From: Couchioplanes azureus
GTDB taxonomy: Bacteria; Actinomycetota; Actinomycetes; Mycobacteriales; Micromonosporaceae
Direction: 5' to 3'
DNA length: 64,000 nucleotides
NCBI RefSeq assembly: GCF_014648355.1
Contig: NZ_BMQY01000001.1
Coordinates: 1,194,233-1,258,232, forward strand
Shown here: piece by piece, positions 43,303 to 50,965 of the stretch
Position numbering within the stretch: position 1 is the first letter of the stretch
Layout of the letters: every line of letters begins with the position of its first letter
Position numbers and translations under genes: made by a program
The notes under the pieces: model-generated
Told to the model about the DNA's origin: nothing
Seen by the model: the letters and a program-made list of their open reading frames with translations, nothing else
The model's database searches: none

Positions 43303-43515
43303 CTACTGTGAAGCGAACGGATGCCGAAGTCGATGCATCGCCTGCTCGCCGCTGTCCGACGCACGAAGCACGGGCGTCGAGTCCTCCGCGGCGGCTGGGG
43401 CGAAAAATGGTGTCAGGCGACCGACGGTCGCGACCGGGACGGGGGATCGGAAACCCGAAAGCTCGGAAAGCGGGCGGGAAACGGGCGCGCGCGATGCCTT
43501 GATGACCGTGGTCAT
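43303..43515 (-). CDS. Small hypothetical protein upstream of the cold-shock terminator
   Basis: 70 codons from the ATG at 43515, with GAGGAG 8 bases upstream. The start MTTVIKASRAPVSRPLSEL is followed by a Pro/Ala-rich middle. No domain or signal is recognised. The ribosome site is the main support. Confidence 0.4.
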   Translation of the reverse strand: MTTVIKASRAPVSRPLSELSGFRSPVPVATVGRLTPFFAPAAAEDSTPVLRASDSGEQAMHRLRHPFASQ

Positions 43516-43606
43516 AGGGGCTCTCCTCGAACGGCACGCCACATCGGAGCCGGGCCGCGAAAAATTGCGTGAACTATCTTGAAAAGTTGCAGTCGTAGAA
43601 ATGCCG

Positions 43607-43640
43607 ACGGCGGCTCGCTGAACCAGTCGAGCCGCCGTCC
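43607..43640 (-). terminator. 12-bp hairpin terminator of the cold-shock gene
   Basis: GACGGCGGCTCG (43607-43618) pairs perfectly with CGAGCCGCCGTC (43629-43640) across a 10-nt loop. On the minus strand it follows the stop at 43653 by 12 bases and leads into GGCATTTC. Confidence 0.75.
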
Positions 43641-43652
43641 GTAGTGGGTGGA

Positions 43653-43856
43653 TCAGAGAGCGCGGATGTTCTCGGCCTGCGGGCCCTTCTGGCCCTGGGT
43701 GACGTCGAACTCCACTCGCTGGTTCTCGTCGAGGCTACGGAAGCCGCTCGCCGAGATCGCCGAGAAGTGGGCGAACACGTCGGGGCCGCCACCGTCCTGG
43801 CTGATGAAGCCGAAGCCCTTGTCGCCGTTGAACCACTTCACGGTGCCTGTAGCCAT
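43653..43856 (-). CDS. Cold-shock protein, CspA family
   Basis: 67 residues, the standard length. RNA-binding motifs RNP1 (KGFGFISQ) and RNP2 (DVFAHFSAI) are intact, and the start [18 protein letters not shown] is typical. It acts as an RNA chaperone or antiterminator in the cytoplasm. AAGGA precedes the ATG. The 5' leader has a strong hairpin (43880-43900). A 12-bp terminator hairpin follows the gene. Confidence 0.95.
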   Translation of the reverse strand: MATGTVKWFNGDKGFGFISQDGGGPDVFAHFSAISASGFRSLDENQRVEFDVTQGQKGPQAENIRAL

Positions 43857-43879
43857 GTCTGTTCCTTCGCAAGCTGTCG

Positions 43880-43900
43880 GAGTCCGCACTGTGCGGACTC
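43880..43900 (-). promoter_or_regulatory. Hairpin in the cold-shock 5' leader
   Basis: GAGTCCGCA and TGCGGACTC pair over 9 bp with a 3-nt loop, 23 bases before the ATG and just upstream of the ribosome site. Cold-shock mRNAs are known to be controlled through 5' structure; this hairpin is a candidate. Confidence 0.45.
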
Positions 43901-44279
43901 TCACGCCGCCGCGTTGATCACTCGCGTCGCATCGACGCGGAAAACGAAAAGCACCTGGAGGGTTCAGATAACCCATCAGGCGCCGAAAACGTCTACGGAA
44001 ATCAAAACTGCAACGTGCCAACCGTAGCACAGAATCCGGCTGCCGTCCGAAGATCTTGCTTCCGATTTTCGTTTCGGCAATATTCGGCTTCCCGCGGCGC
44101 CGGTACCTCCGGCCCGCGGAAGGCGGTCCGTGACAAGACGGTGGATGTCGAGTCGGTTTGTCCTCGCCGCTGTCGCGGCGGTCGCGGTGGTGCGCGCTGC
44201 CCCGCTGCTGCGCTGTTACCGATCATCGGCATCGAGTACGCCCTCCTGCCGGACGCAACATCACCCTCGACCCGGACAT
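43901..44279. other. Stretch without a recognisable gene
   Basis: About 380 bp upstream of the cold-shock gene. It includes an A+T-richer part (43925-44090) that should hold the csp promoter. No convincing coding frame was found. Confidence 0.5.
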
Positions 44280-44751
44280 CCTCCTTACCTCCTCCGGTGA
44301 GGTGATACGCGTCTGCTACGCGCCATTGGCAGGCGTCGACGGCGCGAGCGCGCCGACAGGCGCCGGCCCCGACGGCCGCGTCGGTACGCCGGACGACACC
44401 GGCACGGACCCGACGGCACGCCGGTCGGACTGGAGCGACCCGACAGCGCATCCACAGCCGCCGTCACGCGAGCCGGACTCATACCTGCCCGCGGGGGACC
44501 CGGTTTACCACCGGTCCGGTAGCACGGCCATCGGCTACGACACGGCCCTATGCGCAACTTCGACGCTGCCACGCCGCAGCCGGGATATCACGACGTCGTG
44601 GTGCACGGCGAACGCAACGGCCTCTTCCGGCCCGGCCAGGTAGGAGCGGACGGCGCAGACCGATCCGACCAACTTCCACCCACCCCCAGTAGATCGTCGA
44701 TGCCATCCGTAACAACCCGCACTACGACGGCGAGTGGAAGGCCTTCTAGCC
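44280..44751 (+). pseudogene. Frameshifted C-terminal remnant of a polymorphic toxin
   Basis: Three consecutive plus-strand frames give pieces of one domain: GDPVYHRSGSTAIGYDTAL (to 44552), then MRNFDAATPQPGYHDVVVHG and ERNGLFRPGQVGADGAD (44550-44660), then VDAIRNNPHYDGEWKAF ending in TAG at 44749-44751. The series YHDVVVHG - NG-FRPG - AIRNNPHYDG is a known C-terminal pattern of actinobacterial toxins. At least two frameshifts break it, and the N-terminal delivery part is absent. An immunity-like remnant follows. Confidence 0.65.
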
Positions 44752-44766
44752 GGGCGGTGGACGCTG

Positions 44767-45170
44767 ATGCACACAGGCCAACCGAAGCCGGCAGGGATGT
44801 TCGGGGAGCTCGGACGAATCCGCTCGACCGAGCCGCAGGAGAGCATCCTCGACCACGTCACCAGCGACGGCCTACCCGACCTCTCCCAGGTGCTCGACTA
44901 TCTGAACGCCGGCCACGTCCTCATCCACGTCATGGACATGACGATCCGTTCGACCGCACCCGGCAGAGCATGAACGGGCCAACCCTCCTCACCGACGGCG
45001 ACTGGCTGTGGCGCAAGGACTTCCCCTACTACGTGCGCTACCGGCGCGTCGCAGTGCCCGAGGATTTCCTGACCGTCATCCGCGAACGCGACTACGTCGT
45101 GCCTGACCGCCAGGTGGCAGAGATGACCGCCTATTGGCAGCCTGGCTGGCGTACTGGGACAGCTGACAAC
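44767..45170 (+). pseudogene. Frameshifted immunity-like gene remnant
   Basis: The frame from the ATG at 44767 encodes HTGQPKPAGMFGELGRIRS and ILDHVTSDGLPDLSQVLDYL, then NAGHVLIHVMDM. At about 44938-44942 the continuation moves to another frame: DDPFDRTRQSMNGPTLLTDG, then WRKDFPYYVRYRRVAVPEDF and LTVIRERDYVVPDRQV. Joined, they give one protein of about 130 residues of the size of a cytoplasmic antidote. After about 45170 the sequence no longer looks protein-coding. Confidence 0.6.
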
Positions 45171-45570
45171 CCGATCCGCACAGCGGTCCGCCTGATTGCG
45201 TCTTCGCGCTCCACCAGCCGATGTTGTCCACGCATCATCCACGAGCTGCGGAAAGACCGATTTCCTTGCACGTCTCCGAGTCAACCGTCGACGGCCCTAC
45301 AGCAAGCAGGCGCAGGGCGCCCGAGCAGGCTCCGCTACCGGCCGCCCAAACGCCAGACCCCGATGAACCGAACCGCAAGCACAGGGACGCCTGTGCTCAG
45401 CAGCACCTCAAGATCGGAACCGACTGGCATGCGGCTGCACGGTTGGAACTAACGAGGTGCCCCGGCGGTACGTGACCAGCGCGGATCCCGACCCTAAACC
45501 TGTCCGAGAATCAGTTCTAACGCCATAATCCCTGATCAGGATTTCAAAATGATCAGAGATTTGTTCTGTA
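45171..45570. other. Non-coding stretch at the edge of the island
   Basis: About 400 bp with no believable gene on either strand. Composition becomes more A+T-rich from about 45500 (ATAATCCCTGATCAGGATTT). TGATCA-type palindromes occur at 45533-45540 and 45550-45555. Confidence 0.5.
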
Positions 45571-45605
45571 CGTCCGAAGAGACTCGAACTCCTACCCTTC
45601 TGACT
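45571..45605 (-). other. Partial tRNA-Arg copy, candidate attachment-site remnant
   Basis: On the minus strand this matches the 3' half of the tRNA-Arg at 53778-53850: end of the anticodon arm, variable loop, T-arm with TTCGAGT and part of the acceptor. The plus-strand match CCGAAG-GACTCGAAC-CCTA-CCTTCTGA has single mismatches at four places over about 33 bases. The 5' half of a tRNA is absent. Orientation equals that of the intact gene, as expected of the two ends of an element integrated into a tRNA 3' end. Confidence 0.6.
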
Positions 45606-45752
45606 CCTGGGACCGTCATACACGGTAGGGCTCGTCCAGATGCGCAGACCTGAACAGACGGGCTGGCCGTTGCGACTCCGAATCGCCGAGCCGCGTCCGT
45701 CTCCACGGCTCCCACGGTTGGCTCCCCGACAGGCTTATCAGCCATGGCTAGG

Positions 45753-46199
45753 CTAGGTAGAAGCTCGACGAGCCTGGACGACGGCTTGGATGCGAGATGC
45801 AGCTTCCTCGGAATCCTCGTGTTCCCAGACCACGACGACCAGCCATCCGGCGTTCGTCAGGGCCTTGTGGGTGTCAGCGTCACGCTGGCGGTTTCGTGCA
45901 AGTTTTTCCTCCCACCACGCCGCGTTGGACTTCGGCTTCGTCCCGTGAATTTCGCACGCGTGCCAGTAACAACCGTGCACCTGAACAGCGACGCGGGCAG
46001 GACCGAAGACAATGTCAACTGTGCGGCGTAGCCCGTCGACCGGGCGGCGGTGCACTCTGAAGCGCAGTCCTCGATGGTGCAGCGCGCGCCGGAGTGCCAC
46101 CTCCGGCTGGGTGTCCTGACGGCGTTGACGACTTAAACGTCGACTGGTTTCCGGCGAACCTGGGATGGGCCTGCTCACAGGGACAGTGTGGCTCGTCAA
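45753..46199 (-). CDS. vsr: Very-short-patch mismatch repair endonuclease
   Basis: 148 residues. Vsr nicks DNA beside T:G mismatches produced by deamination of 5-methylcytosine and protects cells that carry a C5 methyltransferase. Motifs: RRQDTQPEVALRRALHHRG, TVDIVFGPARVAVQVHGCYW, HACEIHG, NAAWWEEKLARNRQRD and VVVWEHED. The start appears to be the TTG at 46199, which overlaps the nuclease stop by 4 bases (TTGA); a GTG seven codons in is the alternative. It is last in the five-gene operon begun by the C5 methyltransferase. Confidence 0.92.
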   Translation of the reverse strand: MTSHTVPVSRPIPGSPETSRRLSRQRRQDTQPEVALRRALHHRGLRFRVHRRPVDGLRRTVDIVFGPARVAVQVHGCYWHACEIHGTKPKSNAAWWEEKLARNRQRDADTHKALTNAGWLVVVVWEHEDSEEAASRIQAVVQARRAST

Positions 46200-47404
46200 G
46201 GTTCGTGATGGGATGCCTCAGCAGGCGAGGCGTTCAACATGTCTGAGACGCAACGACTCAGGTCGTTGGGATCGACGACGTGGAGTGTCCCGGCCGAGGT
46301 TGCTGCGCTGCCCCGTCTGGTCACTATCTCGGCTGGTCCTACCAAGATCCCGGTGACCTCGGCGGCGAGTCGGTTCCGTGCCTCGGTCATGTAAGCCAGC
46401 AGCTGTTCGTACCCGCTGCGACCGACATACGTAGGGTTCTCCGAATACTTGCATTCGATCAGGAAAGCTGCCTTGCCAGGCTGGATGAGGGCGAGATCAG
46501 CCCCAAGGCTGCCCCCAGTACCGGCGATCCCGATCACCGCTGAGGGAAAGGGCTCGGGCACGCCGTAGTAACGCCATGCCGCCCCAGCTTCGAACCACAG
46601 GTCCCACACGGTCCCTTCTCCCGTAGTGACGGTGAACACCGGCACGCCGACAGGGCTCCCAGGGAGCGACCGCACCTTCAGGAAGCACCCACATTCCCGA
46701 AGGGTACGGAGGAGCACGCCCAGGACGGCGACGTGAAACAGGCGATCCGCCAGTGCAGGGTCGGCTTGTAGTGGAAGCCGGGCTAGTTGAGTGGGGTCCA
46801 GCTCCAAAATGCGTAGATATTCGGCAACAGCAGCAACGGCCGTCCACGGACGACCTGCCGTACGCAGGGCTATGAGATCGGTCCGGGTCGGCGCCGCGTC
46901 GGGTGCAGAGGCGAGCGGCTCCCGTTTCAGCAGTCCGGATGCAGCGGACAGCGTCGCTTCCAGCCCGGCCAGAACGTCTGAGTGCACCGCTTGTGCCCTA
47001 GTTGCGGCAGCCTCGAGTGCCTGCACCGTCCAGCGCGTCGCAGAGACGAGGACGGTGTCGGCGAGCCGATGTCGACGGCGAACGTCGAACTGACGCGGGG
47101 GCCATCCCCGGCGGCGGGTGTCCGCCCATGAGACTCCGCCTACGGGCCTATCGGCTACATAGCGGTCATGCCGCGACTCAGCTGGCAACGCGTCCAGCCA
47201 GCCCCGTGTCGACAGGGGCCAAACCTGAAGGTGGGGCCGGACAGTCTCGATGACGAGGCGAGCCGCCCGGCGTCGGGTAAGCGTGGGCGTCCAGATCTCG
47301 CCGTGATCGTCTTGGACGCGGCCCAGTGCGGAGAGCAACGATCCCCTACCTGCCCAGCTGCCGCGGACCTCCTCCAATCCAGAGATCGGAATAGTGAGTT
47401 TCAT
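46196..47404 (-). CDS. PD-(D/E)XK restriction nuclease subunit, McrC/BsuMI-like
   Basis: 402 residues from the ATG at 47404, overlapping the AAA+ stop by 4 bases. The N-terminal half has no recognised motif (MKLTIPISGLEEVRGSW; RYVADRPVGGVSWADTRRRG). The C-terminal part has a nuclease core: GADLALIQPGKAAFLIECKY, i.e. Asp plus the ExK pair, then YEQLLAYMTEARNRLA. This corresponds to the nuclease partner of McrB-like ATPases (McrC, LlaJI.R2, YdjA of BsuMI). It should cut DNA lacking the cognate modification, powered by the preceding ATPase. Confidence 0.78.
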   Translation of the reverse strand: MKLTIPISGLEEVRGSWAGRGSLLSALGRVQDDHGEIWTPTLTRRRAARLVIETVRPHLQVWPLSTRGWLDALPAESRHDRYVADRPVGGVSWADTRRRGWPPRQFDVRRRHRLADTVLVSATRWTVQALEAAATRAQAVHSDVLAGLEATLSAASGLLKREPLASAPDAAPTRTDLIALRTAGRPWTAVAAVAEYLRILELDPTQLARLPLQADPALADRLFHVAVLGVLLRTLRECGCFLKVRSLPGSPVGVPVFTVTTGEGTVWDLWFEAGAAWRYYGVPEPFPSAVIGIAGTGGSLGADLALIQPGKAAFLIECKYSENPTYVGRSGYEQLLAYMTEARNRLAAEVTGILVGPAEIVTRRGSAATSAGTLHVVDPNDLSRCVSDMLNASPAEASHHEP

Positions 47405-48495
47405 CCGCCGATGATCGGTAGCTGGCTCATGATCCAGTGCCATTGACCTGCGGACATTGGCGCGGGTACCTGTGCACCGTCCCGGTCGATCCAGGTCGAT
47501 GTGAGCCTGGCCTCCAAGGCGGGTATCTCCGTTGAGGGGTCTAGCCGAGCTAGCCATGATCCGGTTGCCAAGAGGTAGCCCTCGGCGATCAGCGAGGACA
47601 CCGGGTCCTCTTCCTTCGCGAGGTTACTGAGATCGCCCAGCTGAAGCCCTTTCTGGACGTATTCCGGGAGGGTTAGGAACATGGCCGGGCCAAGTGCAGC
47701 GCCCGGGGTCGCCAGGTGCGCGCGATACAGGGCGTCCACCGCGGTCACGACGTGTTGACGAGCTATGTCATCGACGATAGCGGCGGCTTGCGCGACGAGG
47801 AGGGCGCGAAAAGCATCTGGGGCCGCGGGAGGAATCGGTACCTGACTGAAGCGTCGGCCTAACGCGAGCCCGAAGCGGAAGACGCGCTGGGCGTCCAACG
47901 CGTTGTAGGTTCCAAGCAGTCTGAACTCGGTTCCGGCGATGAAGTCGATTGGCTCGGTACCGACATCTTCGGCTTCGAGACGCTCCATGTTCATTACCTG
48001 GCTGCCGGCCTCGGTTCCCCAACGCAATCTCACCAACGGAGATTCAACTTTCGTCGAGACTCTGCCGACGACGACATCCTGTCCTGAAAGCCAGGTCAGA
48101 AGACCTCCGAAGATTCGGTCGAGGTCGGCACGGTTTGCCTCGTCGATTACGAGCCAGCGATTGTTGGCGATCGCGTCCAAGACCCGGCCCGGCCGGAATC
48201 GAAGCCGGCTGCTCCCCTCTTCGATCGTCTCGCCGCCGACGAGATCGCGGGTCGTCCACCCCTCCTCCGCTGGTTCGATCTCGACCGGGTAGGCGCGAGA
48301 GAATCCGTATGCCTCTGGATCTACGCGTATCTCTTCCAGAATCTCACCAAGCAGCCGGTTCTTCCCCGTGCCCGGGGGGCCTACAAATAGGACCGCTGGT
48401 GAAGTCGCAACGGCAAGACGTGCCATCCGCAATGTGCGATCGTCCATCGTCAACGGTACGGTCATCGACGCGCGAGGCGCTACCCGTGAAACCAC
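47401..48495 (-). CDS. McrB-like AAA+ ATPase/GTPase of a restriction system
   Basis: 364 residues from the GTG at 48495, overlapping the upstream gene by 16 bp; an ATG at 48465 is an alternative. Walker A is FVGPPGTGKNRLL. Walker B, WLVIDEANRADLDRIFGGLL, is the McrB form of the motif. LLGTYNALDAQRVFRFGLAL contains the Asn/Arg sensor region. No N-terminal DNA-reader domain is fused, unlike E. coli McrB, so DNA recognition may reside in the 147-residue partner or in the nuclease subunit. Such motors form rings that drive translocation before cleavage. Confidence 0.88.
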   Translation of the reverse strand: MVSRVAPRASMTVPLTMDDRTLRMARLAVATSPAVLFVGPPGTGKNRLLGEILEEIRVDPEAYGFSRAYPVEIEPAEEGWTTRDLVGGETIEEGSSRLRFRPGRVLDAIANNRWLVIDEANRADLDRIFGGLLTWLSGQDVVVGRVSTKVESPLVRLRWGTEAGSQVMNMERLEAEDVGTEPIDFIAGTEFRLLGTYNALDAQRVFRFGLALGRRFSQVPIPPAAPDAFRALLVAQAAAIVDDIARQHVVTAVDALYRAHLATPGAALGPAMFLTLPEYVQKGLQLGDLSNLAKEEDPVSSLIAEGYLLATGSWLARLDPSTEIPALEARLTSTWIDRDGAQVPAPMSAGQWHWIMSQLPIIGG

Positions 48496-48923
48496 GACAC
48501 CGCTAGGCTCGACGAGTACGAGTTCCGGCCAGTATTCACGCAGAGCTGAGCCACGCGGCCACCGGGCTGCTCGACGACTGCCGAGACAACCCAGATCCCA
48601 TGCAGATCCTCGGAAACCAGAACGAGGGCCCGTTTCTGTCCAGGACCGACACGCTTCCGGGCCGAGTCGATGACATGATCCATTTGAGCGCTCGGCAGAA
48701 CCAATGCCACCGCGATGGAGGCCCTGCGGCCGCGGTCCGACTGAACTAACGCCTTCGATAGGTTGCCCGCTTTAGGGACATTCACGGAATACACTGCACT
48801 GGCATCCACGCCCAGCGCTGCGGCGAAGGCATGCTCGAGATCCAGCTTGGCTGTCGGATCAGGTTGCGCTCGAGAAGTTGGGTCCGGAATCAGGCGCTGC
48901 AGATCGTCGACAAGAGACGTCAT
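48480..48923 (-). CDS. Third restriction-operon protein, function unknown
   Basis: 147 residues, 29 bp after the methyltransferase stop and overlapping the AAA+ gene. It has an alpha/beta pattern (MTSLVDDLQRLIPDPTSRAQ; LEHAFAAALGVDASAVYSVN; ASIAVALVLPSAQMDHVIDS; LVLVSEDLHGIWVVSAVVEQ). No motif is recognised. Its place matches that of YdiR in the Bacillus BsuMI system, which needs three restriction genes, but similarity to YdiR cannot be judged here. It could be the DNA-recognition or regulatory subunit. Confidence 0.72.
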   Translation of the reverse strand: MTSLVDDLQRLIPDPTSRAQPDPTAKLDLEHAFAAALGVDASAVYSVNVPKAGNLSKALVQSDRGRRASIAVALVLPSAQMDHVIDSARKRVGPGQKRALVLVSEDLHGIWVVSAVVEQPGGRVAQLCVNTGRNSYSSSLAVSWFHG

Positions 48924-48952
48924 TCCTGGCTCTCCCCTCTCGCGAGCGCGGT

Positions 48953-50140
48953 CTAGCCAGCCATGGCAGCCGGGGCAGTTGCCCGAAAGTGCGCATCAAC
49001 GGCCTCCCGGAATCCGGGATACCGCCCGAGGTTTCCGCGCATCAGGCGGGATCGAAAACCCGCGATGCCGCGGTGGCTGACAGGCCGTGCGGTGGTGACC
49101 TCGACTACGTCGCGGAGGTGCGTGTACGGCAGGTGCCTCGGAAATTCAGAAACGCCAACGGCGATCACCTTGTCTCTCTCACCGTAGGCGGCTACCGGCC
49201 AGGCGCCACGCTGATCCCATACACTCCCCTCGCCCGCCCAGTCGCCGGGGGTGCGCAGCCGGCTGGCCACCCATTGCGCAACACCTACGGTGACGGCGTT
49301 CCCCACGAGCTTGTAGCGGGGGCCGTTACGCCGCAGGCTGTCCCCCTCCGCTGCTGCCGTCCAGCCTCGGGGGAACCCTTGCATGACCTCCGCGTCTTCG
49401 ACCCCAGGTACGATCATCTGCGGGGTCGCCGTCGCGTGTTTGGCCCAGATCGCCGGTGGCGAGGGAATTCCGACCGTCGAGCCCCCCTTGAGGGTCGGCA
49501 CCGCGTCCTGGGCCCATCCCAACCCGCGAAGCCCTTCGGTCCAGTAGAAGCCGAAGGCATCTTCCGAGTAGTCGCTTTCAGGCCGGGTGCCGGCATCGTC
49601 AGCGAACAGTACTGCGCCGGGGTCCTGCTCGCGTGAGGCAAGAAGGATCACACGTCGGCGCCGCTGCGGAACGCCGGTGAACCGCGAGTCGACGACTCGG
49701 TAAGCCCATCGGTATCCCAGCGCGTCAAGCTGGGTTACGAGGTAGCGCATCGCCTCCCCCCGGGACAGCGCCAGCATGTTGGGCACGTTTTCGATCAGCA
49801 GCCACTCAGGCGCGGCACCGGCGCGGGCGGCCCCCTCGACCAGCTCGAAGAGCTTGTAGACCAAGCCGGATTGCTGACCTGCGATCCCTGCCGTCCGCCC
49901 GGCCTGGGAAAGATCCGTGCAAGGAAAGCCGGCGGCCAGGAGGTCCAGGTTCGGTGGCAGCACCTCGAGGGTCGTCACATCGTCGTGCCAATACTCAGCT
50001 TCGAAGTGGCTCCGCAAGACACGTACTGCCGGCGGCCAGTTCTCGCAGAGCAGTACGGTCTCAACCTGGTTCGGTCCCAACGCTTCGCGGAACCCGTGTT
50101 CGATGCCGCCGATGCCGGCGAACAATCCCGCGATACGCAC
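48953..50140 (-). CDS. DNA (cytosine-5-)-methyltransferase
   Basis: 395 residues from the GTG at 50140, with GGAGG 8 bases upstream; the frame extends further but without conserved residues. Motif I is RIAGLFAGIGGIEHGFREAL, motif IV with the catalytic Cys GFPCTDLSQAG, motif VI LLIENVPNM, motif VIII RRRRVILLAS and motif X YKLVGNAVTV. The target-recognition domain lies between VIII and X (about 225-310). Normally it protects host DNA from the restriction proteins encoded downstream. It is first in a tight minus-strand operon ending with vsr. The target sequence is unknown. Confidence 0.93.
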   Translation of the reverse strand: MRIAGLFAGIGGIEHGFREALGPNQVETVLLCENWPPAVRVLRSHFEAEYWHDDVTTLEVLPPNLDLLAAGFPCTDLSQAGRTAGIAGQQSGLVYKLFELVEGAARAGAAPEWLLIENVPNMLALSRGEAMRYLVTQLDALGYRWAYRVVDSRFTGVPQRRRRVILLASREQDPGAVLFADDAGTRPESDYSEDAFGFYWTEGLRGLGWAQDAVPTLKGGSTVGIPSPPAIWAKHATATPQMIVPGVEDAEVMQGFPRGWTAAAEGDSLRRNGPRYKLVGNAVTVGVAQWVASRLRTPGDWAGEGSVWDQRGAWPVAAYGERDKVIAVGVSEFPRHLPYTHLRDVVEVTTARPVSHRGIAGFRSRLMRGNLGRYPGFREAVDAHFRATAPAAMAG

Positions 50141-50840
50141 TCGCCGTGCCTCCGTTCGCTGTGCGCCACGGCCACCCCCATGACGTGGGCGTCCCCATCC
50201 AATCAGAGCGGTCCCCAGATGATCGGGTTGCCGCGCCCGGGCAGTCTCCCAGACGACCGGAGAATTGAGGGCCCCACCGGCCTCTGGCCGGCATTGGTGG
50301 CCACTGCCGCGCCCCACCCGGGCATGCCGCCACCCCGGCCTCAGCAGTATTGGGCCAGAGCAGCGCGCTGAGGATCCTACCTGGCTCACGGATGCGGGCC
50401 GATCTAGGTTTTCCGACGGTCGCATCGGTTCATCGACGATGTTGGTTCTGGTGCGCCTGCCCGGTTCATATAACTTTGCCCCTAACCAACAGAATTCTTA
50501 AGGTGGCGAAGTTGCGCTCATGGCGCACGCATGGCACGACACCGAGGCCCATGCACGTGCGCAACGCGGACTTCCGCCCGGGCCGGGAGGTGAAAATCAA
50601 TTGGAGCCAGCGTGATCAAATTGGACTAGCGATTGCGGCTCGACAGTCCTCACCTGGAACAATGGAAGATCGGAAGCCGGAAGCGTTCACTCAGTCCTTT
50701 CCCGAGTTCAAGATCCGAATCTCGGGAAGGATGAAGCGCTACTCGGGAAGGTGACCGGACTTGCTGTCGGATTCCCGAGGAGTAACACTGTGCCTGTCGA
50801 GCGGAGTAACCAACACGATCGAATCGCTCGAGACCAGAAA
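50141..50840. promoter_or_regulatory. Long divergent spacer in the island
   Basis: About 700 bp between the methyltransferase and the DndB-like gene. It is more A+T-rich than the backbone, e.g. GGTTCATATAACTTTGCCCC at about 50463-50482 and a following AATTCTTAAGG, which look promoter-like. A plus-strand frame (50350-50754, part reading MHVRNADFRPGREVKINWSQ) is open but has no ribosome site or known domain, so I do not call it a gene. Confidence 0.5.
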
Positions 50841-50872
50841 GGCCGGCCCCGAGGGCGAACTCGAGGCCGGCC
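50841..50872. terminator. 13-bp hairpin upstream of the DndB-like gene
   Basis: Arms 50841-50853 and 50860-50872 pair with a single mismatch around GGCGAA. On the minus strand it runs into TTTCTGG. It may insulate or attenuate the gene at 50966. Confidence 0.5.
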
Positions 50873-50965
50873 GCATACCACCCGCCCGTAGCTGAGCAGG
50901 TAGCGTTCCCAGCCCCATGCTAGCCGACGGGCCCAAGATCCGCACACGCGGAGAAGGGGTCTGCA

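Noticed and set aside
45560..45640. A complete second tRNA at the left island end
   Set aside because: Only the T-arm side is preserved; the 5' acceptor strand and D-arm cannot be formed.
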